Source: Erigeron canadensis (lineage: Eukaryota > Streptophyta > Magnoliopsida > Asterales > Asteraceae). Taken from it: DNA of 64,000 nt. The notes under the pieces were generated by a model. The model did not search any database. It had not been told where the DNA came from and worked only from the letters and a program-made list of their open reading frames with translations. The stretch spans positions 2,170,001-2,234,000 of the forward strand of contig NC_057766.1 of NCBI RefSeq assembly GCF_010389155.1, read 5' to 3'. Numbering within the stretch: position 1 is the stretch's first letter; every line of letters starts with the position of its first letter. Positions 1 to 10,270 of the stretch are shown here, piece by piece. A program made the position numbers and the translations under genes.

Positions 1-680
1 GTCACATAGATTACTCTTTTACATTAATGATTAAATTACACTGTCAATCATTTATCTTTTAAAATATCTTCGTTGACCTTTTACATCAATTATTTACACC
101 ACTTGACATCATTTCCACCACCAACAGTCGGCCCTACCGTCACATCGTCGTCGCCATGACCACAGGCGAATTGTGCGAGTTGTAAGAGTAATCAATAATA
201 TTTGCGAGTTATTCAATATGGGGTACATCCATCGACTAGCGAAATTCAACTTTCAAAGGAAAATAGATCACCCACATAATGAAATAGGTGTTATGTTCTC
301 TCGCAAGAAATACCGATACAAAAGCTTTCTAAACTCTAAATAAACATCTTGGAGTGATCAACAGCCACGCCCCGGTGATTAAAATGTGCAGGAAGCCCAA
401 CTGAGCAGGGCCTAGATATGAGGCATCAATCTATATGATCTGCATGTATACTTATAGTCCATAGATTTTAAAGCCCAAAGTTAGTTAAGCCCAATTATAA
501 TGTTGGTATTTGGGAATGTCAAAGAATGTGGATGCCGTCTTGCGTGTTTGAAGGCTTGAAGCCGGCAATATTTAGACATTCTTTTGTTTTGGTTTAATTT
601 ATCATTTTCCTTAATTTATACATATTGTTTTGGTAATGAAAACTTAAATTTAATGTACCAAAAAATATTTTTATATATTA

Positions 681-1062
681 TGTAATCCGATAGTAAAAAC
701 AAATATATAACTATTAACATTTAAAATCTTTAAAAGTGCAGATACTTCTTAATCATGTAATCCGATGGTAAAAAGAAATATATATCGCCCACCGTATCCC
801 AACCAAGCTTTTTTGGTATCTCGACCACACCTACTGCAAATAGTGCGGGGCCCCCTGTCTGTAATGACAAATCTGGCAAAAAAAAGCGGGTCCCCTGTTA
901 GTAATCGCTGCAAATAGTTGGATATGGACAAAAACACCACTATTTGCAGCGATAATTGCTGCAAATAGTCTGGTTTAATTACCAAAAGTCTGGTCGGGAT
1001 ACCAGCCGCCATATATAACTATTAACATTTAAAATCTTTAAAAGTGCAGATACTTCTTAATG
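681..1062. repeat. 75-bp tandem duplication, second copy split by a TIR element
   Basis: A segment of about 75 bp beginning TGTAATCCGAT at 681 is repeated at 756. The second copy is interrupted at 785-1010, and its remainder resumes at 1011. ATATATA flanks both sides of the insert (778-784 and 1011-1017). The surrounding DNA from 1 to 1731 is AT-rich and shows no gene. Confidence 0.7.
785..1010. mobile_element. Short TIR element (MITE-like)
   Basis: The two ends are imperfect inverted repeats: GTATCCCAACCAAGC near the left end pairs with the complement of the GTCTGGTCGGGATACC segment near the right end. Inside, ACTATTTGCAGCG and its reverse complement form a near-perfect palindrome around 941-970. 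ATATATA flanks the insert on both sides. An 87-codon minus-strand ORF across it has no coding character. The superfamily is not assigned. Confidence 0.6.
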
Positions 1063-1731
1063 GAGTAATAAGAAAACAAAGTTTAATTATATATGATCTC
1101 ATAAATTAAGTAAAACAAAATTAAGAAAAAAAAATGTCTAACAATACCAAGTAAGTTTTTTCAATAATAATAATGTCATCATAATTTAAAAAATATGTGA
1201 TGATAAACTTTTATAGATGTTGAACATGTAAAACACCATCTATAAATTATTAGAGTTTTAAAAAAATAATATAATTTTTTAAGAATTATGACATCATAAT
1301 TTATAAAATAAAAATAAAATTAATTTTAAGAAAAGAAAGTTGTTACGACATCATAATCAAATAGATGAAAAAGAAATACTTTTTGTCTTTTTGAGAAAAG
1401 ATTTGAAGGTGCCATGTAAGCAAATTATATAAAATGTTTATGTGATCAGAATCCTATTTTATTTAGTATAGAGAATTATACATATTCTTTTGTCTCATTA
1501 CTTTAATACATTAAAATTTGTATAATGTTAAACAAAAATTCAGGAGATGATTTCTATCTATATAATATTACTTTCTCCATCTCACTGTATTGAATATTCA
1601 AAATATTTATTTTATAACTTTGACCATAATTATTTATGTTACATAATACTTGATAAATGTTATATAAATCGATTGAATTTTAGATTTATTCATTGACATA
1701 ACTTTCAATTTAACATTTTAATTCTTACTAA

Positions 1732-1860
1732 CTAGTAGGTTACCCACACAATATGTTGAGGCGACAGTGGCGCTGACAAGATGTGAGAGACGTGTGGCGA
1801 TTGGTTGTGGTGTTGTGGTGGTGGTAATGGAGGTGGAGATAAAAGGGGTATCTTAGATCT
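1732..1860 (-). mobile_element. Possible degenerate Helitron 3' end (reverse orientation)
   Basis: Read on the minus strand, this segment ends in a short hairpin-like stretch followed by CTAG and then T, as Helitron 3' ends do. Its interior has CCACCTCC/GTCGCC-type sequence similar to the clearer terminus at 13.5 kb. The hairpin is weak, so the call is tentative. Confidence 0.35.
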
Positions 1861-1862
1861 TA

Positions 1863-2218
1863 GGGGATGTTTGGTAGGACGGAACCATAAAGAATGGAAA
1901 TGTAATAGAGAATGAAAATAGCAAGAAAGAGAATGAATATTTGGAAAGAGAATGGATTCCGTTGTTTGGTACCAATAGAGAATGAATATATAAAAAAAAA
2001 TTAACATTTTAAATAATAATACATTTATTACATATAACATCTTTAAAAAAAACATTTTTTTTCCATTCTCACCAATTCTGTACAATTTGTAGAGAATGGA
2101 GAGAATGGAATTGATTCTCCTTTCTCCTTTCTCATTCCATTTCTTCGTTGCAAACGAACAAGAGAAGTCCTTCCCATTTTCTTTCTCACCTTTCCATTCT
2201 ATCATACCAAACATCCCC
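1863..2218. mobile_element. PIF/Harbinger Tourist-like MITE
   Basis: The element begins GGGGATGTTTGGTA and ends with the inverse, TACCAAACATCCCC. It is flanked by TTA on both sides (1860-1862 and 2219-2221). A 3-bp TWA target duplication with a GGG..TGTTTGGT terminus is the hallmark of Tourist-like MITEs. It is 356 bp, AT-rich inside, and has no coding capacity. The 166-codon minus-strand ORF crossing it is a chance reading. Confidence 0.85.
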
Positions 2219-2221
2219 TTA

Positions 2222-3391
2222 GGGGATTGCAAATATTACTGAAAGAGAATTGTATGTATGTTAAGAGATGAAGGATATACGTTAAGGTATTTCAAAAATC
2301 AAAACCATTTTGTTTCATAGTTACGCCCCAAATATCACAACGGTGATTTAAATGGCATATATCATAACCTAAATTATTAGTAAGTAGTAACTTAGAAAAT
2401 ATAAAATATTTTAAATTAATTATTTATAACTAGAGTTTTCCTATAATCTTATGTATATTAATTTATTAATAATTGCTATATAGAAAAATATGATGTTTTT
2501 TTATTGAATTTTATAGGTCATATTCACTTTATTCTACTTTATCATCTCAATAATAATTGTAATAATGAGATGTTAAACAAACTATTATATATCATTGAAA
2601 TTCAAAGAGTAATATATCTATTCCGTTATACCATGCAAACATCCTTCTTTTTTTAAAAGGTGAATTTCGCTAGAAATTTTGTGTCGCGATTCAATAATGG
2701 AAAGTTTAGCATACGTTGTTTTAACCGGGTCTGCGCTAGAGAGCTCAATCAAAGCACAATTGCCTATTTTAAATACTCAATAAAACAAAAACCCCTTGGT
2801 TACTAGGCCCAAACCCTTTTATTCGGGAACTAACTTTGCCACTGAGATTTCACCTTAATGACGTGCTAACATAGCATGTTCCTAACATCCATCATCATGA
2901 AACTAAAATCTAAAACCTATTAATTGATTTACATATTACACAGAAACTCTAAATAATTGGTGTACAAAGCCTATTTTGTTGATTGAACCTCTAAGCATAT
3001 AATAGCCGCCTTACAATCAGCCTAAAAGATAGAATTCAATTATATAGTGCTATTCTCAAATTCACACAATCCAATTTATGAGTAATTCAAATTGTTTTAC
3101 GAGACTATCACATATATTTAAGTTTTGACTAGAAAAAGAATTATGAAAGTAAATTATATTGTTTACTAGGTGGTTCAAGAGCAAATTATATTGTTTACTA
3201 GGTGGTTCAAGAACCCCGCATTGCAATTATCTTTTTTTTGTTTTATTCTTTTTTTTCGTGTGTTTTGTTCTTTAAATACAATACCACAAAAACAACATCA
3301 TATAAGTGTGTTTACTCCCATATTAATAATTTCGCAAAATATATAAAATAAACTCCCGATGAATAACAGATAAAAACGCAGATATATTTTA
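2222..3391. other. Intergenic AT-rich DNA
   Basis: No gene was recognised. At 3151-3212 there is a 32-bp perfect tandem duplication (AAATTATATTGTTTACTAGG and the following 12 bases). The rest is simple AT-rich sequence without clear structure. Confidence 0.6.
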
Positions 3392-4613
3392 GAGTAAATT
3401 ACACTTTTCGTCCTTAAAGTTGACACGTTTTTTACTTTTGATTCCTAAACTTTAAAAGTTACAATTTTGACCCTAAAGTCGACCAATATTTTCAATAATC
3501 GTCCTTTGGCCTTAGGGCATTAGAAAATGGCCGTTAACGTACGCACTTGCTAGACACGTGAGGGCACTAATGTCATTTCACCTTACACCGAGGTACGAAA
3601 AGTGAAAAAATAGCTACTTGAGGGATGAAAAAATGAAAATTATACAAATAAATTTATTCTTCCATTCTTTCTTTCCCGATCATCTTCTCCGATCATTTTT
3701 ACTGATGGAATTTTCCGACTAGACATTTATTTTCCGATGATACCTAATAAAAACTCGACTTTAAATCCAAATCTAAACCACAAACAAAATCATTTACTTA
3801 AATTTATGACATTCAAAACACAACCAATCAAACAAATTATAGTTCAAACATGCCACTCATTTTTTTTTTCTTTTCTAAATTTTGATTTTAATTGAAAGAA
3901 GGACGGTGGATGTTGGTGATACTAGGTGGCGGCAGTTGGTTGGTGGTGATTCTAGTCAGCGGCGGTTGGTTGGTGGTGAATGTAGACGGCGGTGGTTGGA
4001 GGTGACTGTAGACAACGAACTTTGGTGGTAATTATAGGCAGCGGTGGCTGGTGGTGATTGTAGGCGGTGGTGGCTGGTGTTGATTGTAGTAGCAGTGGCT
4101 GGTGGTAATTTTAGGCGGCGGTGGCCGGAGGTGGCGGTGGGTGGCAGTGGCTTGTGGTGGTTATAAACGATGGTGGCTGGTGTTGGTTACAGACGGCGGC
4201 GGCTGTTGTTGATGGTTATTAGGTGGTGGTGATTGGAAAGGCTTGGGGGTAGGGGAAATAAATGTCTAGTCGGAAAATTCTTTCGGAAAAGATGATCGGA
4301 AAAGAAAGAATGGAAGAATAAATTTATTTGTATGATTTTCATTTTTCGTCCCTCAAGTAGCTATTTTTTTCACTTTTCGTCCCTCAGGTAGCTATTTTTT
4401 CACTTTTCGTCCCTCGGTGTAAGGTGAAATGACATTATTGTCCTTACATTTCTAGCACGTGCGTACGTTAACGGCCATTTTTTAACGTCATAAGGCCAAA
4501 AGATGATTATTGAAAAAATTGGCCAACTTTAAAGTCGAAATTGTAATGTTTAAAGTTTAAAGATCAAAAGTGAAAAACGTGTCAACTTCAAGGACGAAAA
4601 ATGTAATTTACCC
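3392..4613. mobile_element. Mutator-like foldback element with about 340-bp inverted arms
   Basis: The left arm starts GAGTAAATTACACTTTTCGT and the right arm ends in its inverse. The arms pair imperfectly for roughly 340 bp, including conserved blocks such as CGTTAACGTACGCAC. The 9-bp sequence TATATTTTA flanks both ends (3383-3391 and 4614-4622), the target-duplication size of Mutator-like elements. The centre (about 3900-4250) is a degenerate GGTGGCGGTGG-type minisatellite. No transposase is seen, so this is a non-autonomous copy. Confidence 0.85.
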
Positions 4614-4976
4614 TATATTTTATTTAAAAGCAATGTCACAACCATATTCAAAAATTGTCACTCCATCTAAAACCAAGTTTGTTTAATGTTTAGTATGTTA
4701 AACAAATATGATCTATCATGTTTGTTAAAAATTGGGGGAAAAAATTGAGGAAAAAAAAACCAAAAAGAATATATGTAATTCAAGATATTACCAAAAGTTT
4801 GCTAAAAAATAGAACAAAATGTAAAAAAATCATTTATAGAAAACAAAATGTTGAAAAATCATAATATTACAAAAGAAATATATAAAAAAAAACAAATGTT
4901 GAAAAAGGCTCCAAAAATAACATCTAAAAACAAAAACTTAAAGAATATCTTTTTTAAAAATTGTTTGATTTAAATA
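4614..4976. other. AT-rich spacer between two foldback elements
   Basis: This stretch is rich in A-runs and carries no ORF or recognised repeat. It separates two large inverted-repeat elements. Confidence 0.6.
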
Positions 4977-6305
4977 GAGTAAACGACATAAATCGTCCCT
5001 GTGGTTTAACGAAATAGTCACGTTTCATCCCTGTGGTTCAATAACATCATGGATCGTCCCTTATAGGAAGAAAAGCTTTACGTTTCATCTTTTGACTATT
5101 TGACCGTCAATTCACCACCGTTAACCCCCCACGTGCATCTCACGTGAGGGGCATTTTCATACTTTCCAGACTATAAAGGACCAAACTTGATCATTTTATA
5201 TATTTATATTAATCATCATCTTCTTCACAATAAAAACCCATTTGCCAAAAAAAAAACATGAAAGCGAACTATTTGAGTAAACAATATACACACAAATCCA
5301 AACATATACAAATCTATATCTAAATTCAACCACTAAAATGTATATATAAACATAGATATATACATGACCACCAATTCATGTATATCAGTATATCACGTGA
5401 TAAATCCCATCAATAATTTGAAATAAATTTCCATCAATATTAAAAGGAGATGAAGACATGGAAATATATTTGGTTAGGATGTCATTTCCAAGATGTCATC
5501 ACGTGAAAGATGTGATATGTGGCTAATATATAGATATGTGCGATGTGTAAGATTTCAGACGTTACAATCGGGCGCCGCCTACAATGGGAAGGATAACCCC
5601 AGCCGCTGCTCTTCAGACCATCGCCGTCCACCGAAAAATATTCCACTGTCATCCACCGGAAAATAATCCACCGCTACAATCCGCCGCCGCCGACCATGTG
5701 AAAAATAACCTGCCGCCGCTGCTCTTCAGGCCACCGCCGTCCACAAGAAAGTAATCCACCGTTACAATCCCCTATCGCCGCTCCTCATCAGGTCACTGCC
5801 GACCTCCATCACCATCACACAGTCAAATACTACGGTATCTATACTTCTTTCTTTTAGGGTTATTTGGGTTGAAGATAAAAAGATATAGAGATCAAATTAC
5901 AAAAGGATATAGAAATTATTGATATAGGATCTCGTATATTTAAACATATATACTCGTATATATACAAAAGGATAAGAAGATATAGAAATTAGGTGATGAG
6001 TTGATGCAAATTTGGTTTTAGGATTTTTTGGATTGAAGAAGATGAGTGGCGGTGGTTAGTTTTTTGGATTAATATAAATACATAAAACGATCAAGTTTGG
6101 TCCTTTAAAGTCTGGAAAGTATGAAAATGCCCCTCACGTGAGAGGCACGTGGGGGGTTGACGGTGGTGAGTTGACGGTCAAATAGTCAAAGAACGAAACG
6201 TGAAACTTTTCTTCCTATAAAGGACGATCCATGAGGTTATTGAACCACATGGATGAAACGTGACTATTTCGCTAAACCACATGGACGATTTATGTCGTTT
6301 ACTTC
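4977..6305. mobile_element. Second Mutator-like foldback element, about 240-bp arms
   Basis: The left end GAGTAAACGACATAAATCGT is matched by an inverted right end (ACGATTTATGTCGTTTACTTC). Both arms carry CCCCTCACGTGAG and CACGTGGGGGG-like blocks. TTTAAATA flanks both sides (4969-4976 and 6306-6313), with 8 of 9 positions matching if extended. The interior has CCGCCGCCGCT-type GC-rich repeats and no transposase. Its organisation parallels the element at 3392-4613, but the sequence differs. Confidence 0.8.
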
Positions 6306-6504
6306 TTTAAATATAAACATGTTATTTAAATTAATGTTATATATGTTAAAAAAAAGGACAAAAATATATACCAATCTATTCAATATAAAACTGTAATGTT
6401 ATATGTGAAAATTTTATGGGTGCAAAATGTAAATTTTGATTCTTTAAAAAAAATTCAAAAATGGGGGAAAAATTTGAAACAAAAAACCTCCCCATAAAAA
6501 GTAA

Positions 6505-6796
6505 GGGCGTGTTTGGTTCACGGAATGTTTTTGGAAAGAATGGAATCTTTCAATGGAATTGGAATTTGAAGGAATGGAATTTGACGAAATGTTTTTAAAT
6601 TTTTAAAAATTCAAGTGACGAATGGAATGAGATTCCTTCCCCCACCCTCAAGGAATGGAGATTCCATCAAATAAAGGAATGTTTACATTCCAATGGAATC
6701 ATATTCTTTCATTTTTAAACAACCAAACACACTAAGGAATGGAATCTTATTCCAATTCCATCAAATTTCATCAAAATTCGTGAACCAAATGCGACC
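6505..6796. mobile_element. PIF/Harbinger Tourist-like MITE
   Basis: The left end is GGGCGTGTTTGGTTCACG and the right end is its imperfect inverse, CGTGAACCAAATGCGACC. TAA flanks both sides (6502-6504 and 6797-6799). The interior repeats GGAATGGAAT and its complement. It is 292 bp with no coding capacity. Confidence 0.85.
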
Positions 6797-7521
6797 TAAG
6801 GGTTTTCCCATCCAACTAAACTCAAGTTTTAAGTTATATTGGACATATGTTTTAACACAGATAAAGATAAAATAGTTACTATTTACATTCATTTTCTTTA
6901 TTAAAAAAGATAATTTATATTCTCATTATTCATTTCTTATTGAAATGCTTGCATAAAACATCATACAAGGATAAATCATGATATAACTCGTCTTTCATCT
7001 TAGACTAAATTACATCTTTCAATATTTTAAACTATTCAATGAGGGATTGATTATGAAAAAAGGAATAAATCACATAATCATCGGAGTCGATGCTGTACTT
7101 ATATTTATATTACATGCATAATAAATTACATATTAAAAGCGATATATTACTCATCACACGCTACTTAATTAGTAGTTACATTACTTAAAAAAAAAATATA
7201 AACAATAAGTATCATAAATTTATAAAAATTCTTTTATTTTGTTTTTGGACACTGTCATGAAATAACTTAGTTTAGCTATACATGTGAGACATAAAACCTC
7301 GTATTGAAAAGCCTAAATCGAAAAAACCCTTCTATTTTCTGTAACGACAGCAAAAGGATGACCCACACATCAAGAGAGAAGAGACTAAGCCAAAAAATTA
7401 ATTTAAGGGATAAATTTAGAATGTTAGTCTTATGTTTCATATGTATCTACTATATCAATTTTATTTTTCTTTTTTGTATGGATAAAATTTCAAATCTCTT
7501 ATACGAGTATTAATTAAGAAT

Positions 7522-7696
7522 AATGATAAATCAACCTAATTGGTGTGTATAAAGATATGCCTAATAGTAAGATGATGACATGTGAAAAAATCAAGGGGCA
7601 AGATTAGGAAAAAAAATTAGTGGAATCCACATATCAAATTCTTAAGGTTTTAAGTTAATTTTTAGGCATATGAGTTAGGTTGATTAATCATTTTCC
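7522..7696 (+). mobile_element. Short TIR repeat, copy 1
   Basis: The segment is bounded by ATGATAAATCAACCTAA and the inverse TTAGGTTGATTAATCATT. An inverted second copy lies at about 29891-30068, sharing the same interior (ATATGCCTAATAGTAAGATG and beyond). Two copies with inverted ends suggest a MITE. The target duplication is not clear. Confidence 0.6.
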
Positions 7697-8040
7697 ATTA
7701 ATAAAACAAAATTGTAATGACATCATCTTATTTTAAAAGAGACTTTCATGACATGTTAATATATAATTTTGATTTTTTAATGACATCATTAAAAAAATAT
7801 CAAAAGTGGACAAAATAAAGAAAAATAAAAACTTATTTTATGATATTATGATTTTAGAATAATTTTTATAGATAATCATGAAAGATTTTTATCGAAATAC
7901 AAACAAATATGTAGATCAAAATAGACTATTGTAATACTACTTTAGAGTCAAAGATATGCAATTTGAATAATCATTAGATTTAATATAACTAATGTGATAT
8001 ATATGTTATTATTTTAAAACAAATTGTAATCTTAACATCG

Positions 8041-8349
8041 TTTACTTAAAATATACAATATAAAAGTGTTCAAGTCCTTGCCAATGAGGTGGGGCATGAA
8101 GGTTTTCTCTAGCATTTAGCTGGTTTCCCTTAGAACGGTAGTGAGACTTCCATCGTCGGTCATGCCCTCGGATTGACTGTGTTGGTGACGTGGTCGATCT
8201 ATACTAGACGATGAAGAAGCATGCTGTTGAGTCCAATCACCACTGTTGTTCAAAAAAAAAATGTTCACAGTAAATACATTCATTATGTTATATATTAAAA
8301 AAATCAAATCGTTTCAGCTACCCGCATAATATGCGGGTTGATTAGCTAG
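8041..8349 (+). mobile_element. Helitron-like 3' end
   Basis: A hairpin CCCGCATAATATGCGGG (8321-8337) is followed by CTAG at 8346-8349 and then T. A terminal hairpin about ten bases before CTRR|T defines Helitron 3' termini. The 5' boundary was not found, so the left coordinate is approximate. The 63-codon minus-strand ORF across it shows no known domain. Confidence 0.65.
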
Positions 8350-8683
8350 TATATCATTAGAATAGAAAAAATTACATCATATCAAAATAGAGATGAGAGC
8401 AGCTGCCCACATTGCCTCCAAGCTATCTATATTCCTGCATACATTAACGATCGCAGATAACGTTAGGTAACTCAAACCCATTGTATAGTTATACACCAAG
8501 CTAAAAACAGGATTTTCTAGATTTCGACAGACCAATGTGTTGTTAAATACTTAAATAATGATAATTAGTTATCACTAGAATCGTTTTATGGACTTTTAAT
8601 GCATTAACATGTAGTTTTTAAGTGTTACACCGTGTTCTTATTTTAAGACTGTTCTTATTTGATTGTCTATATATATATATATA

Positions 8684-9288
8684 GGTGCGTTATTTATAGT
8701 ACAAACATTTAAAAAAATACAAGGTTTTTCCTCCTTCTTCTTCCTTCTTCTTTCCATTTCCGACCACCGCCACCATGATCCTCCGGCGATGACGACCATC
8801 TCCGGCGAGACTTACACATGTTAAGTTAACTTTCCGGTGAGAATCAGGTTCATTTTCGGGTGGATACGGTACGGGCCAGAGGCGCTCATCCTTTCTAAGC
8901 TGGCCGTCAAGGGACGCATATGAGAATCGTATGGATTTGATGGGCGGTGATCCAAAAGATGATGACAATTTGCTACAGTACGGCGCGAAACCCTTGCTGC
9001 CGGCGCCGACGCCGTGGTTGGGGTGGTCGGAGATGATGGTGACTGGTGGTGGTTGTCTCGCGAAGGAAAAAACCTAGAATTTTTAAACCTTAAAATGCTA
9101 AAAAAGTTGTACTTACACATGTGTAAGTCTCACCGGTGATGGTCGTCGTTGCCAGATGATCATGGTAGTGATCAGATATGATCATGATGGTGGTGGTGGT
9201 GGTCGGAGATGGAAGGAAGAAGAAAGAGGAGGAAAAACCTTTTACTTTTTATACTTCTTTTAATGCTTGTACTATAATTATCTTTCCC
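8684..9288. mobile_element. TIR element with captured GC-rich core (copy A)
   Basis: The ends pair over about 55 bp: GTTATTTATAGTACAAACAT on the left and the inverse of TTATAGTACAAGCATT on the right. The element sits inside a (TA)n tract. The interior contains a core (about 8880-8990) that is also present in the elements at 60364-61045 and 35600-36050. It is probably Mutator-like, but the (TA)n flank hides the exact target duplication. Overlapping minus-strand ORFs of 92 and 99 codons lie inside it and are not conserved as genes. Confidence 0.7.
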
Positions 9289-9308
9289 ATATATATATAT
9301 ATATATAT

Positions 9309-10187
9309 GGGAAAAGGTAATATAAGGTTGTCCGACACCTAAGCTTAAGTGTGGAACCCCTCACATATAGGGATGACAAAAAAACCCATCCCCGATGGGG
9401 AAACCCGAACCCCAATATTTATGGGCTGGGTTCGGGGCCGAGTCTACGGGTTTAGGGGCGGGTATGGGGATGGTTTTAGTTTTTTTAACGGGTCCGAGGA
9501 TGGTATTAAATGAAAACCCGCATACCCGACCCGATACCCGTACCCATTTACCCGACCCGTAATGCATTAGATAATGATACATTGATATTATGTAATACGA
9601 GTACCTTTTAGTCTTGTAAACAAGATATTTGTTCTTACTTCTAATGTACCCACAGTCTCATTATGTCATAACTATGCACAAACTAAGCACAATGCTACTA
9701 AAATGACTGTGAAAGTTAGCTCCACGTATATTAAGTATAATATATCTATATCATCGAGTTTCTATATTATATCAGATTCTATATGTTTATTCTATATGTT
9801 TATTGGAATCACCTGGTGAAAAAAAATATTTTATTAAAGATAATATAATAAACTAAAAAGCATTTAATAAAAATCACTATTATTCAAAATAAATAAATTA
9901 GTTAATGGATACTCGATTACTCGTGGGGAAACCCATTACCCGATGGTTAGTTAGTAAACAGGGACCCGTCGGGTCCGGGTCTAGGTTTTTTAATCGGGTA
10001 CGGGTCCATGATTACCTAAACTCGGCTCATACCCGGCCCGTTGTCATCCCTATTCACATACTAATATTTTATTATTTCTTTTTTAATGAATAAATGCATG
10101 GACCTACATGATTTTTATGGATTAAAAAAACAATATGTAAATGTTCCACACCTAAACTTAGATACCCGACAACCTTATATTCTCATC

Positions 10188-10190
<3 letters not shown>
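9309..10190. mobile_element. Short TIR element interrupted by a hAT element
   Basis: The ends are inverted: AATATAAGGTTGTCCGACACC on the left against the inverse of the CGACAACCTTATATTC end on the right, flanked by (TA)n on both sides. The 685-bp hAT element at 9368-10052 is inserted inside. Without it the original element was only about 190 bp, so this is a nested insertion. Confidence 0.7.
9368..10052. mobile_element. Non-autonomous hAT (Ac/Ds-type) element
   Basis: The terminal inverted repeats are TAGGGATGACAA and TTGTCATCCCTA, the Ac/Ds type. The flanks are CTCACATA on the left and TTCACATA on the right, an 8-bp target duplication with one mismatch. Dense ACCCG/CGGGT motifs lie near both ends, as in many plant hAT elements. 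There is no transposase; the 73- and 62-codon ORFs simply read the CGGGT repeats. Confidence 0.85.

Positions 10191-10222
<32 letters not shown>
10191..10222. repeat. (TA)n microsatellite
   Basis: A pure TA run separates the end of the nested TIR element from the following Helitron-like terminus. Confidence 0.8.
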
Positions 10223-10225
<3 letters not shown>

Positions 10226-10270
10226 GGTACTTGACCCGCGCGATGCGCGAGTTTTTATAAGTTTACATAA
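10223..10270 (-). mobile_element. Helitron-like 3' end (reverse orientation)
   Basis: On the minus strand, a hairpin of the form CTCGCGCATCGCGCGGG is followed after a few bases by CTAG (10223-10226) and T. The element body would extend to the right into AT-rich DNA, and the other end was not found. Confidence 0.6.

Noticed and set aside
3900..4250. Gly-rich protein exon from GGTGGCGGTGG repeats
   Set aside because: There is no sustained ORF, and it is the centre of a foldback transposon.
8690..9120. Two overlapping minus-strand ORFs as a small gene
   Set aside because: They lie wholly inside a TIR element, and the related element at 60.4-61.0 kb has shifted ORFs, so coding is not conserved.
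9361..10093. Pro/Gly-rich small ORFs
   Set aside because: They read ACCCG/CGGGT subterminal repeats of a hAT element.
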